The translations under genes and the position numbers were made by a program. DNA of 50,747 nt from a virus. Positions 39,875 through 46,613 of the stretch are shown one piece after another; position 1 is the first letter of the stretch, and the number at the start of each line of letters is the position of its first letter. The stretch lies in IMG/VR virus record IMGVR_UViG_3300042514_001293, positions 1 to 50,747 of that record, one strand, 5' to 3'. Below the pieces are notes generated by a model. That model was not told the origin of the DNA. It was given only the letters and a program-made list of their open reading frames with translations, and did not search any database.

Positions 39875-40224
39875 GGTTTGCGAAGGTGCTCGGCGTACGT
39901 GGTGAGGAGTTCCTGAAAGTAGAGCCAATCTGGGCCGCGCTTAAGGTAGTCGAAGCGACCGAGCTTCAGGTAGCGGTTGGCGTTGCGGACTTGGTCGCGG
40001 TTGGCGAAGTCGACGCCGCACACTTTGCAGAGCGACTCCATGTGCCGCACGTTCACGTCGTCCCAGCTCGTTAAGAGCGAGAGACGACGGATGTCGGCGA
40101 GCGTGAGCGCACCGCGTGAGGCGACTACGATCTCGGCTTCGGTGAGTGCGTTTCCTCGGCGGTCCCTAGCCATCAGGCGAACCAGTACCGGAGGAAACCG
40201 TTTAAGTTTCGTCCATATTCCCAT
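39871..40224 (-). CDS. Helix-turn-helix-like phage protein, 117 residues
   Basis: The central part, NALTEAEIVVASRGALTLADIRRLS followed by TSWDDVNVRHMESLCKVCGVD, fits a pattern I know from phage proteins of this size (LT.AEIA...GL....V..IS....W..V.......C..CG.D), with an HTH in the first half. The remainder (NRYLKLGRFDYLKRGPDWLYF) is basic and helical. It is the first gene downstream of the tandem-decamer promoter at 40251, so it may bind that or a related site. Overlaps the next gene by ATGA. Confidence 0.65.
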   Translation of the reverse strand: MGIWTKLKRFPPVLVRLMARDRRGNALTEAEIVVASRGALTLADIRRLSLLTSWDDVNVRHMESLCKVCGVDFANRDQVRNANRYLKLGRFDYLKRGPDWLYFQELLTTYAEHLRKP

Positions 40225-40250
40225 GTCAGTTTGTGTGAACTGGAACGATT

Positions 40251-40273
40251 CGGTAACAACCGGTAACAGTCAA
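40251..40273 (-). promoter_or_regulatory. Promoter-operator: TTGACT plus tandem TTACC decamers
   Basis: On the minus strand TTGACT (40273-40268) is followed by GTTACCGGTT and GTTACCGAAT, two GTTACC cores 10 bases apart. This mirrors the integrase 1 promoter. It sits in the gap before the 117-residue HTH-like gene and would start transcription of the integrase 2 sub-operon. Confidence 0.6.
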
Positions 40274-40308
40274 GTACCGAACGGTGCGAGGTGGGGTTGT
40301 GCGTGTTC

Positions 40309-41088
40309 TTACTGGTCAGTCGGAATCTGCATTTCCTTTTTCCGTAAATCGGAAACGCGGATGACCTCACGGGCAAAGTCGGCTTGAGCGAGCTGCTCGG
40401 CCAGCAGCTCCGTGCCGCAGTACTCGCTGTCGATGTAGGCATCGAACTTGGTTACCATGAGCTTCAGAGCGGAGAGCAGGTTGGCTTCCCTTTCCCCTGC
40501 CATACTGAGGAAGCGGGCTTGCTCCTCAACCTCGCTGATCAAATCAATCTCGCGATCATCGCGGGACATGAGGAGTAGCTTTTGCCACTTGGCGTTGTCG
40601 GCCTCGACCTTCTCGGCACGGTTCGTCTCTTCGTTCAAAATGGCCTCGAGGTCTTGGCAGTGGTGAATGCGGTTCTGCTGGCCCTTCACGAACTGGTGAA
40701 TGATTTCGGGCGTGCCGCCCCAGGCCTTGAGCACCGACCAGTCGGCGAGTTCAGCTTCGGCTTTCTCGGCGCGGTTGACGATTTCAGTCATGCGCTCCCC
40801 GAACAAGTGCGCAATCTGGCCCTCGGTAAGCGTGCGGAGGCAGTGAGCGTGCAGGTTGTGCGGGTCTGCGAGCCATTCCTTCAACCGCTCCACCTCAGCG
40901 CGGAGGCGGCGGCGGTCCGCATCTGCACCAAATCTCAGGCGTTCGGTTTTGGTGAGTTCGGTTTCGAGGGTGCGGGCAACTGATGCTGGCACATAATCAA
41001 TAGCATTGGAGCATCCGGTTACATCCTCCTGATAAATTTGGATGCACTCGGCATCTGTTCGTGGCGTGGGTGATTTGGGTGGGTTCAT
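40309..41088 (-). CDS. TPRTDA coiled-coil protein, paralogue 1
   Basis: 259 residues. Begins MNPPKSPTPRTDAECIQIYQ, then VPASVARTLETELTKTERLR and long coiled coil (RRRLRAEVERLKEWLADP; AEKAEAELADWSVLKAW; NRAEKVEADNAKWQKLLLMS). The start motif TPRTDA followed by VP..(V/F)AR.LE.EL is a recurring phage/prophage pattern I associate with Verrucomicrobiota and relatives. It shares the start motif and coiled-coil style with the next gene upstream, a local duplication. Function unknown. Overlaps that gene by ATGA. Confidence 0.65.
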   Translation of the reverse strand: MNPPKSPTPRTDAECIQIYQEDVTGCSNAIDYVPASVARTLETELTKTERLRFGADADRRRLRAEVERLKEWLADPHNLHAHCLRTLTEGQIAHLFGERMTEIVNRAEKAEAELADWSVLKAWGGTPEIIHQFVKGQQNRIHHCQDLEAILNEETNRAEKVEADNAKWQKLLLMSRDDREIDLISEVEEQARFLSMAGEREANLLSALKLMVTKFDAYIDSEYCGTELLAEQLAQADFAREVIRVSDLRKKEMQIPTDQ

Positions 41089-41615
41089 GGTTTTGCCTCG
41101 TTGAGAACTGTAAGCATCTTGGCTGCGGTCTCACCATCGCTACCATCGTGAAAGAACTGCACGCTGGCACGGTTGATTATGTCGTTACGCCGCTCCACCT
41201 CGGCGCGGAGGCGGCTCGCTTCGTTGGCGTTGTGCTCGCGCTCCTGCGACATCTCGGCGGCAACGGTTTTCCACCGCTCCACCTCGGCGCGGAGGCGCGT
41301 GAGTTCGGCGGTGGCGCAGCACCAGCACCCGACACCTGCTTTTCGTTCTGCGTCGGTGTGGTTTAAGCAGGTGTGCATCCAGCTCCCAAGTGCTTTCAAC
41401 CTCTCGCACTCCTCCTTCGCGGCGGCGAGTTTCGTTTCTGCTGCGTCCCACTTCCGGCACGCGAGGGCGTTTAACGAGCAAGCGCCCGCGAGTTCGCGTT
41501 CAATTAGCTTCATCTCACCGGCGAGCGAATACATGGTTGCGCCGTTTGCGAAGTAGGCTGCATCCGTTCTCGGCGTCGGCGCGAGGGTGGGCGTAGGTTG
41601 ATCGGGTGGGTTCAT
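41085..41615 (-). CDS. TPRTDA coiled-coil protein, paralogue 2
   Basis: 176 residues; the ATG at 41615 (MNPPDQPTP) overlaps the upstream stop (ATGA) and has a GGGAGGAGG Shine-Dalgarno. The start TPTPRTDAAYFANG matches paralogue 1; the rest is coiled coil with LTRLRAEVERWKTVAAEMSQ and ASRLRAEVERRNDIINRASV (LRAEVER twice) and a Cys pair (VGCWCCATAE). The coding DNA contains a repeated GCTCCACCTCGGCGCGGAGGCG segment. Function unknown. Confidence 0.65.
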   Translation of the reverse strand: MNPPDQPTPTLAPTPRTDAAYFANGATMYSLAGEMKLIERELAGACSLNALACRKWDAAETKLAAAKEECERLKALGSWMHTCLNHTDAERKAGVGCWCCATAELTRLRAEVERWKTVAAEMSQEREHNANEASRLRAEVERRNDIINRASVQFFHDGSDGETAAKMLTVLNEAKP

Positions 41616-41968
41616 TCGTCCTCCTCCCACTTGCCAATTGTTTTTAAGAAAGCTTTGGCGCGTTGGGCGGCGGTGGCGTGGACGATAGCGCATCGCATCT
41701 CGGGTTGGCCGTGCGCTAACCATAGCCATCCGCGAAAGGCGGCTTCTCTATCGTCCCGCAACACCCCCTCCGCTTGGTGCATGGCGTTCAAGTCTTTGAG
41801 GTAGTCGGGGATGTCATGCTTGAACACTAAAAGCCCACTAGGATTCATAACCCAAGTTTCCCAATCACGGGAAACCCAGCCTTCTTTCTTGGCTAGGCAG
41901 TCGGGGTGATCGTGCATCTTCCAGCCACACGCTTCAGCGATGGCGATACGTTGTTGTTTAGGGTTCAT
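41612..41968 (-). CDS. Phage ABA-sandwich-type protein, 118 residues
   Basis: Begins MNPKQQRIAIAEACGWKMHD, then IPDYLKDLNAMHQAEGVLRD and ATAAQRAKAFLKTIGKWEE. This order (N..QR.AIAEA.GW, DYL.DLNAMHEAE, ATAAQRAEAFL.T.G.W) fits the phage family described as the ABA sandwich domain, typical of phages of PVC and related bacteria in my memory. Function unknown. Start has a strong AAGGAGGATAACAA Shine-Dalgarno. Coupled by ATGA to the gene on either side. Confidence 0.75.
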   Translation of the reverse strand: MNPKQQRIAIAEACGWKMHDHPDCLAKKEGWVSRDWETWVMNPSGLLVFKHDIPDYLKDLNAMHQAEGVLRDDREAAFRGWLWLAHGQPEMRCAIVHATAAQRAKAFLKTIGKWEEDE

Positions 41969-42381
41969 TTGTTATCCTCCTTCTTTGGGCGGTTGAGGCA
42001 GAAGTACTCGGCCTTGACCTCCTCGATCACACGGATCTCGGGGTAGTTATCGGCGAGTTCGATGGAGTCCTCGCCGTAGATGACGCCGTCCTTCCACGAG
42101 TACATCAGGGTCGGGGTCACGATGGTCTCGTCGGGGCAGTTAATGTGCAGCGCGTGGAACGGATGACAGGGTAGGGTGGGGAACCAGTCGTTGGACTTGA
42201 AGTACGCCGAGCTGCGGAAGGCGGCGGCGCTGCCCGCGATGGACTTGGCCGCGTCCTCCATGGGGAGGGTGACCCCGAGCTCGTCGGTCACGCGGTCGAG
42301 TTGAGCGACCGCACACGGGGCGAGGGTGAGGGTGGGGATTAGCCCGAGGGATTCTCGGGGTACGTATTTTATTAGGTCCAT
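41965..42381 (-). CDS. Hypothetical protein, 138 residues
   Basis: Starts MDLIKYVPRESLGLIPTLTL; the middle has an amphipathic helix and KSNDWFPTLPCHPFHALHIN, then an acidic C-terminal domain (EDSIELADNYPEIRVIEEVK). Several His/Cys residues (CHPFHALHINC) could bind metal, but the spacing matches no motif I know. Two bases separate it from the 92-residue gene upstream. Function unknown. Confidence 0.6.
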   Translation of the reverse strand: MDLIKYVPRESLGLIPTLTLAPCAVAQLDRVTDELGVTLPMEDAAKSIAGSAAAFRSSAYFKSNDWFPTLPCHPFHALHINCPDETIVTPTLMYSWKDGVIYGEDSIELADNYPEIRVIEEVKAEYFCLNRPKKEDNK

Positions 42382-42383
42382 AG

Positions 42384-42662
42384 TTAGGCAGCGGTGCGGT
42401 GTTCGGAGTCCTCTTTGATGCGGGCGATCAACTCAAGGTCGTCGACGGGGAGATCCTCCATGGCCCTAGCGGCGATGAACTTCAGGTCGGCGGCGCAGCG
42501 CATGATGCAGTCGACCTTGGTCTGGAGTTCCCGTCGGGCGACGTCGTCGTAGGCATAGCCCGCCTCCTTCTCCCAGATGCGAGCGAGGTTCACCCAGTGG
42601 GCGCGTTGACGGAGGAGTTTATCGCACGTACGGGCGTGGATTTTTCGGTAGTCGGGTGTCAT
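42384..42662 (-). CDS. Hypothetical helical protein, 92 residues
   Basis: ATG at 42662 (MTPDYRKIHARTCDKLL) is chosen; the longer upstream frame is low-complexity Ser/Pro/Arg-rich and runs through the Gp88-like gene. All-alpha, with KLLRQRAHWVNLARIWEKEA and CIMRCAADLKFIAARAM. Lies directly after the Gp88-like stop at 42664 with no gap. Function unknown. Confidence 0.6.
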   Translation of the reverse strand: MTPDYRKIHARTCDKLLRQRAHWVNLARIWEKEAGYAYDDVARRELQTKVDCIMRCAADLKFIAARAMEDLPVDDLELIARIKEDSEHRTAA

Positions 42663-42663
42663 G

Positions 42664-43395
42664 TTAGGTGATGGCGGCGAGTTTCTTTTTGCTGTACCCC
42701 GTGATCCCAGCCTTTCGCAATTCGCGAATAGCGAAAGCGGCGGCGGTGCCTTTGCGTTGGTTGCCGTGGAGCAGAAGGGCGAACGACTCGCCTCCGTCGT
42801 AGGCGTGCGTGTCGTCGTGATCGATCTCGAGACCGAGGGCGGCGGCTTGCTCCTCGGCGAAGACCACCTTGGCGGTCTTGAGCCCACCCGTGGACGCATC
42901 GTAGCGGCCACCGAGCGAGGCGGTGAGGATCAGGTTGTCGGGGATGAACTCCTGCAACCGACGCCAGAGGTTAACCGACTTGGTGTACGAGTAGAAGCGT
43001 ACGTCCCAGCGGGCGCGGGCGACGTCCATCCACGCAAGGAAGTACGCCTCGCTGAAGTAGTCACCGCCCACATGGATCCGAACGATCTTGGCCTTCCTGG
43101 GCAGGCTGGCGGCGATCAACTGGGCCATGCCCTCGCGGGTCGCGGCGGCTTTGAGGAGCTCGAAGTTAGCCCAGCGTGACTTGCGCACGGATGGGTACAC
43201 CGCTTCGGCCTGCGCGGCGAAGCAGACGAACTCTTGCTGAGGACCGTGCGACATCTTGCCGGTCGTGCGGTCAGCCTTGGCAAGGCACTTCAGTGCGCCG
43301 GGGCAGGTGTACCCTGCTGGCAGACTGAAGGTGTAGATGTCTTTCGTGAGTTTCGCGTTACCTTTCTGGAACGATAGCTTTGATTTGGTTTTCAT
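42664..43395 (-). CDS. Gp88-like protein
   Basis: 243 residues from the ATG at 43395 (MKTKSKLSFQKGNAKL), overlapping the methyltransferase stop as ATGA. FSLPAGYTCPGALKCLAKAD, then GPQQEFVCFAAQAEAVYPSV, SRWANFELLKAA, VRIHVGGDYFSEAYFLAWMD and VRFYSYTKSVNLW form the pattern of the phage Gp88 family (a CPGA...C...C cluster followed by a GGD/YF motif), often near DNA-modification genes. Its function is not known; the Cys set suggests metal or cluster binding. A tandem-decamer element lies 18 bases before its start, inside the methyltransferase end. Confidence 0.75.
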   Translation of the reverse strand: MKTKSKLSFQKGNAKLTKDIYTFSLPAGYTCPGALKCLAKADRTTGKMSHGPQQEFVCFAAQAEAVYPSVRKSRWANFELLKAAATREGMAQLIAASLPRKAKIVRIHVGGDYFSEAYFLAWMDVARARWDVRFYSYTKSVNLWRRLQEFIPDNLILTASLGGRYDASTGGLKTAKVVFAEEQAAALGLEIDHDDTHAYDGGESFALLLHGNQRKGTAAAFAIRELRKAGITGYSKKKLAAIT

Positions 43396-44306
43396 TTTAT
43401 TGCATTGTTGTCTGATACCAACGGATAACAACCGCTGGAAAGTTGAAGCGCGTGGGCTTCGTTGAGGAGCGTGCGGAACGCTAAGCGGCACGTAGCTGGG
43501 ACGACTCCGTTGCCGAGGAGGCGGAGCTCATCGGTACGATTGTCGCCGGCGAGGCACAGCTCGGCATAACCCAGCCCACGGGTAGACCCATGAGCGTCTC
43601 GACCCAGCGGGGGTTGAGCGCAAGCGACACGGGGCGGCTCCCATTCGTGCTGAGGTTGACCCGGACGACTGGGCCACTCGCCATCTCGGCGGCGATCACA
43701 CCCACCAACCGATCCTTCCGGTTGCGGTGACTCCCGTCGGGGTTCTTCCCGTCCGGTGAGCAGCCGGTGGTATCCTTCCAGTCGCGTGTCGTGGCGGTGG
43801 GCCAGGACGAAGATGCGCTTTCGCTGGTGGGGCGCGCCCACTTCAGCCGCGCTGAATATGCCCCACGCCGTAGCGTAACCGATTCGGTCCAGCTCTGCGA
43901 TGACGTCGCGTAATCCGAGGGAGATGTGACCCTCGACGTTCTCGAAGAAGCAAAGCTCGGGTCGCATGAGGACAATTCCATCTGCGATCCAAGGCCAGAG
44001 GTGACGGGGGTCGTCTCTGCCGAGGCGCTTGCCGACGGTACTGAACGGCTGGCAGGGGTACCCGCCACTGAGGATATCCACTCGGTCTCGAAAGCTTTCC
44101 CACGGGAAGGATCTAAGATCCGTCCACAGAGGTGCCGAGTCCATGAGTCCCGCTTCCATTTTCGCGACCAAGTTCGCAGCGGCAAAGGCTTCGATCTCAC
44201 TAACAGCGATTGTGCGCAGACCTTGGATTGCTCCTCGGAGTCCGAGATCAATGCCGCCGTACCCTGCACAGAGGCTAACGTGTGTAACGACTTTGGAAGT
44301 ATCCAT
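43392..44306 (-). CDS. DNA (cytosine-5) methyltransferase
   Basis: 304 residues with the standard C5-methyltransferase motifs in order: I LCAGYGGIDLGL (12-23, SAM binding), IV GGYPCQPFS with catalytic Cys85, VI ENVEGH (122-127), VIII QRKRIFVLAH (161-170), and IX/X RTDELRLLGNGVVPATC (258-273). The segment between VIII and IX (about 171-255) is the short target-recognition region (WPSRPGQPQHEWEPPRV). The protein probably protects phage DNA from restriction. The last 20 residues (QLSSGCYPLVSDNNAIK) overlap a decamer promoter and are unlikely to be structural. A second frame of 276 codons overlaps it almost wholly. Confidence 0.9.
   Translation of the reverse strand: MDTSKVVTHVSLCAGYGGIDLGLRGAIQGLRTIAVSEIEAFAAANLVAKMEAGLMDSAPLWTDLRSFPWESFRDRVDILSGGYPCQPFSTVGKRLGRDDPRHLWPWIADGIVLMRPELCFFENVEGHISLGLRDVIAELDRIGYATAWGIFSAAEVGAPHQRKRIFVLAHRHDTRLEGYHRLLTGREEPRRESPQPEGSVGGCDRRRDGEWPSRPGQPQHEWEPPRVACAQPPLGRDAHGSTRGLGYAELCLAGDNRTDELRLLGNGVVPATCRLAFRTLLNEAHALQLSSGCYPLVSDNNAIK
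43413..43432 (-). promoter_or_regulatory. Tandem decamer inside the methyltransferase end
   Basis: On the minus strand GTTGTTATCC and GTTGGTATCA; on the plus strand GATACCAAC (43414-43422) and GATAACAAC (43424-43432), period 10. It lies 18 bases upstream of the Gp88-like start and inside the last codons of the methyltransferase, and so could start a Gp88-led transcript. Confidence 0.5.
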
Positions 44307-44311
44307 GTCAT
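43481..44311 (-). CDS. Possible overlapping gene inside the methyltransferase
   Basis: 276 codons in another frame, with a start ATG 5 bases upstream of the methyltransferase ATG (AACATGACATGGATAC). The product has SSSWPTATTRDWKD (167-180) and LNPRWVETLMGLPVGW (232-247), peptide patterns that I know from annotated phage proteins (SWPTP..RDWKD; LNP.WVE.LMG.P.GW). This makes real translation plausible, because GC-rich shadow frames do not usually carry recognisable family motifs; but those motifs may be database shadows of the same methyltransferase family. No methyltransferase catalytic motif is in this frame. Confidence 0.3.
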   Translation of the reverse strand: MTWILPKSLHTLASVQGTAALISDSEEQSKVCAQSLLVRSKPLPLRTWSRKWKRDSWTRHLCGRILDPSRGKAFETEWISSVAGTPASRSVPSASASAETTPVTSGLGSQMELSSCDPSFASSRTSRVTSPSDYATSSQSWTESVTLRRGAYSARLKWARPTSESASSSWPTATTRDWKDTTGCSPDGKNPDGSHRNRKDRLVGVIAAEMASGPVVRVNLSTNGSRPVSLALNPRWVETLMGLPVGWVMPSCASPATIVPMSSASSATESSQLRAA

Positions 44312-44344
44312 GTTATTTTATTGAGGTCATTACGTGCGGCTAAC

Positions 44345-44364
44345 GGATACCAACCGGTAACAAC
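44345..44364 (-). promoter_or_regulatory. Tandem decamer before the methyltransferase
   Basis: Plus-strand GATACCAAC (44346-44354) and GGTAACAAC (44356-44364), 10 bases apart; minus-strand reading GTTGTTACCG and GTTGGTATCC. Forty bases upstream of the methyltransferase ATG; the intervening leader is A/T-rich (CAATAAAATAACATG). Confidence 0.55.
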
Positions 44365-44383
44365 TTAGGGCAAGGAGAATGGG

Positions 44384-44758
44384 TTAATCGACCTCCTCCA
44401 CCCACGCGGCGGCGAACCCGGGGTCGGCCTCGGCAGCTTTTTCGACGGCCTCTTGCGAGACGGCACCGGCGTCCTTCATCCACAGCCACTCGATGACCTC
44501 TGCGGCGGTGACGAACGAGGCCGCAGTACAGTGGTTGGATTCTCCCTGCCACTGGGTGAATCTACCGAACGAGGCGACGTACCTCCCGCCTTTGGTTCGG
44601 TAGATTCTCACCTCGAACCAGCGGTTGGCGTGGCCGTTGTGGCCGATTGCATTATCTGCGCTGGCGATCTGCTCGCCCGTGAAAGCGAGAGGCGGGAGCC
44701 CGTCGCGGTTGATCGTGTATTTTTCCATGGTGCTGTCGGTTTTTTGTTCTGATTTCAT
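44384..44758 (-). CDS. Phage protein of unknown function, 124 residues
   Basis: Begins MKSEQKTDSTMEKYTINRDG (the second Met is also possible). YTINRDGLPPLAFTGEQIAS, then ANRWFEVRIYRTKGGRYVASF, TQWQGESNH and a VTAAEVIEWLW helix. I have seen this order in early-region phage proteins (DG.PPL.FTGE.IA; RW.EVR.YRT.GG.YV). Function unknown. It ends shortly before the decamer element of the methyltransferase. Confidence 0.7.
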   Translation of the reverse strand: MKSEQKTDSTMEKYTINRDGLPPLAFTGEQIASADNAIGHNGHANRWFEVRIYRTKGGRYVASFGRFTQWQGESNHCTAASFVTAAEVIEWLWMKDAGAVSQEAVEKAAEADPGFAAAWVEEVD

Positions 44759-44771
44759 TTTGTTTTGTGGG

Positions 44772-45008
44772 TTACTCTTTTCGTTTCCAAGTGGTTGGAT
44801 CTACCTCGACGATGCGGTAGTCCGCTGCGTCGTACTCATCGGACATGTCGCCGACGGCGACCGCTTCGGCTACGCTCTCGATGAGGTCATCGATCTCGGC
44901 TTGAGCTGACTCTCGGGTGTCGAATAGCCAGGGCTCATCTTCAGAAATCCATCCGGCGTCGTCCCATCCGTAGGAGAATAGGTGCTCAACTAGGAACTTA
45001 GTTTTCAT
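44772..45008 (-). CDS. Phage protein, 78 residues (KFLVEHLF...YGWDDAGW type)
   Basis: MKTKFLVEHLFSYGWDDAGW, then EPWLFDTRESAQAEIDDLIE and YDAADYRIVEVDP. This is a small alpha/beta phage protein of a common type (Y.VEHLF..GWDDAGW...PW.FD.R..A.AEIDDLI). Function unknown. ATG overlaps the upstream stop by ATGA. Confidence 0.75.
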   Translation of the reverse strand: MKTKFLVEHLFSYGWDDAGWISEDEPWLFDTRESAQAEIDDLIESVAEAVAVGDMSDEYDAADYRIVEVDPTTWKRKE

Positions 45009-45295
45009 GGTGTGCCTTCCGAGTTGGGTTCCGAGTTGGTTACCTCGTCATCCCACTCGGCTTTCTGCGCAGTGACCTCGGCTAGGTTGAGCACCACCTC
45101 TCCAAGAGGGTCATCCATTTCATGCCCGAGGACGTAGATGGAAACGGCTAGCCTGCCGTCGCGAGTGATGATCTGCACGGACGCATCTCCGACGGTGATC
45201 CATACCCCAGTGCTGCCGTCGGGACGTTCCGGTTTGAGGACGACGTCTTGGGTGCAGTCCAGACCATCGAGATTGAGTTCTGGTTTAGTGCTCAT
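45005..45295 (-). CDS. Hypothetical protein, 96 residues
   Basis: ATG at 45295 overlaps the upstream stop (ATGA) and is preceded by AAGGAGG. Beta-rich, with CTQDVVLKPERPDGSTGVWI and VQIITRDGRLAVSIYVLGHE, then an acidic tail (EWDDEVTNSEPNSEGTP). Function unknown; the strand pattern recalls small phage proteins with a single beta sheet. Confidence 0.65.
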   Translation of the reverse strand: MSTKPELNLDGLDCTQDVVLKPERPDGSTGVWITVGDASVQIITRDGRLAVSIYVLGHEMDDPLGEVVLNLAEVTAQKAEWDDEVTNSEPNSEGTP

Positions 45296-45555
45296 GCGTC
45301 GACCCTCCTTGCTAGGCGGTGGTCGTAATCGTCGCCGGGATTGATGACGACGGATCGGACCGGAGTCCCGTCTTTCGGGAACATCCAGATGTCCTGCGCC
45401 AGATAGCCGCTGAGGCAGCACCCCTTGTAGTAAGCGTGGTAGCTGATGCCCACCTCGTCGGGCAAATGGGCCGTGGCTTTGCGGAATTCACCGAGCGTGA
45501 GTTTCGTCGGCGGTGTCGGAGCTGGAGTTGGAGTTGGAGTGATGTCGGTGCTCAT
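45292..45555 (-). CDS. Hypothetical protein, 87 residues
   Basis: N-terminal PT-rich linker (TPTPTPAPTPPTK), then KLTLGEFRKATAHLPDEVGI, YYKGCCLSGYLAQDIWMFPK and a charged end. Coupled to both neighbours. The pattern LTLGEFR..T..LPD resembles the start of small phage proteins of unknown function. Confidence 0.6.
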   Translation of the reverse strand: MSTDITPTPTPAPTPPTKLTLGEFRKATAHLPDEVGISYHAYYKGCCLSGYLAQDIWMFPKDGTPVRSVVINPGDDYDHRLARRVDA

Positions 45556-45791
45556 GTGCTGGCCTTCTTCCGTGCGCGAAGCATCGCGTCAGCGAGCGCG
45601 TAGGCTTCTCCCGGCACCCACCCTGAACTGTTCGACGTGTAATTCCCGGCCATGATTCCGGCTAGAGCCTGACCTGCGAGGTAGTCGCGCAGGGTCATAC
45701 CGTCTTGGCCGTGCAAGGTTGTGGCGCCGCTGGTGCCGCGTGACTCTGGACGAGGAAACGCCGGGCCTCCGTCGTTGATTGGTGTGCTCAT
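45552..45791 (-). CDS. Small phage protein (NDGGPAFP / GMTLRDY type), 79 residues
   Basis: MSTPINDGGPAFPRPESRGT, then GQDGMTLRDYLAGQALAGIM and EAYALADAMLRARKK. This N-DGGPAFP...GMTLRDY...A.ALADAML.AR order is one of the commonest small phage proteins in early regions. Function unknown. Confidence 0.85.
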   Translation of the reverse strand: MSTPINDGGPAFPRPESRGTSGATTLHGQDGMTLRDYLAGQALAGIMAGNYTSNSSGWVPGEAYALADAMLRARKKAST

Positions 45792-46066
45792 GTGATTACA
45801 GCTATGCTGTCTCTGACGTTTATTGATCTGGCTTTACCCGACATGACACAGCGGGGCTGCGTCTTGCGGGTGCGGGACCTGACGGGAACGCGACAATCAA
45901 CGCCGTTAACAATCAGGCATTGATCGCGGTAGTGGATGGACAAGCGCGGCTCACCAGCGGACAGCGAGGCGGGCTTGTTGTAGTGGAAGTAGAACACGGC
46001 GGGCTTGGGCTTTGATACCGTGTAGCCACCGCTCCTCTCCCCGAAGGCGTAGTCGGATAGGTTCAT
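45788..46066 (-). CDS. Hypothetical protein, 92 residues
   Basis: MNLSDYAFGERSGGYTVSKP, then AVFYFHYNKPASLSAGEPRL, a short beta-rich protein with two basic loops (PVRSRTRKTQPRCVMSGKAR). Good Shine-Dalgarno (CGGGAGGAACCCATC) before ATG. Function unknown. Confidence 0.6.
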   Translation of the reverse strand: MNLSDYAFGERSGGYTVSKPKPAVFYFHYNKPASLSAGEPRLSIHYRDQCLIVNGVDCRVPVRSRTRKTQPRCVMSGKARSINVRDSIAVIT

Positions 46067-46284
46067 GATGGGTTCCTCCCGAAGAGCACGTCTCCCGCAT
46101 CTCTGGGAAACGTCGATCCGTAATCGGCGATGAACTGTGCGTCAGACACTTCGTCGTAACCGTCGACGGCAGCTATGCGATAGCTGTGCTCTCTGTTTTG
46201 GTCGTGCTCGAATGGCTCGATCATGACGACACCTACGTTGGTACGTCCGCAGAACCAGACGACTCGTTGTGATGGTGGGTTCAT
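46063..46284 (-). CDS. Hypothetical protein, 73 residues
   Basis: MNPPSQRVVWFCGRTNVGVV, then HDQNREHSYRIAAVDGYDEV and FPRDAGDVLFGRNPS. A compact beta-rich chain; no family recognised. Overlaps both neighbours. Confidence 0.6.
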   Translation of the reverse strand: MNPPSQRVVWFCGRTNVGVVMIEPFEHDQNREHSYRIAAVDGYDEVSDAQFIADYGSTFPRDAGDVLFGRNPS

Positions 46285-46613
46285 GCTCGGCCCTCCGCTT
46301 TGGCGATGGCGGCGCGGGCGAAGTCGAGTGCGTCACGTTCCTCCGCAACCAAATCGACTTCGCCCAGGTCGGCGTGATCACCGACGAGTCGCTTCAGCGC
46401 GATGAGCAGGTCCGTGTTCACGGCGTGGTGGATCGGCTCGGCGGTGGGTACCTCCCACTTGAAGAGCGCGTCGCGAGCGGACTCGATCAAGGTCGTAGCC
46501 CACTTGGCTTCGTCCTCGGTGAGTTGCAGCGACGAGCAACTCTCGTCGATCTGAAACAACACGGCGTCGATTTCGTTTCTCGTAAGGGGTCCAACTTCGA
46601 TGATCATTTTCAT
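46281..46613 (-). CDS. Hypothetical helical protein, 110 residues
   Basis: MKMIIEVGPLTRNEIDAVLF, then CSSLQLTEDEAKWATTLIES and a long helix. Preceded by GAGGAGGAAT. Acidic, all-alpha; function unknown. Confidence 0.6.
   Translation of the reverse strand: MKMIIEVGPLTRNEIDAVLFQIDESCSSLQLTEDEAKWATTLIESARDALFKWEVPTAEPIHHAVNTDLLIALKRLVGDHADLGEVDLVAEERDALDFARAAIAKAEGRA

Noticed and set aside
41160-41300. CRISPR-like repeats (repeated CCGCTCCACCTCGGCGCGGAGG)
   Set aside because: The copies encode the same LRAEVER coiled-coil residues in one gene, spacing is irregular, and there are no spacers.
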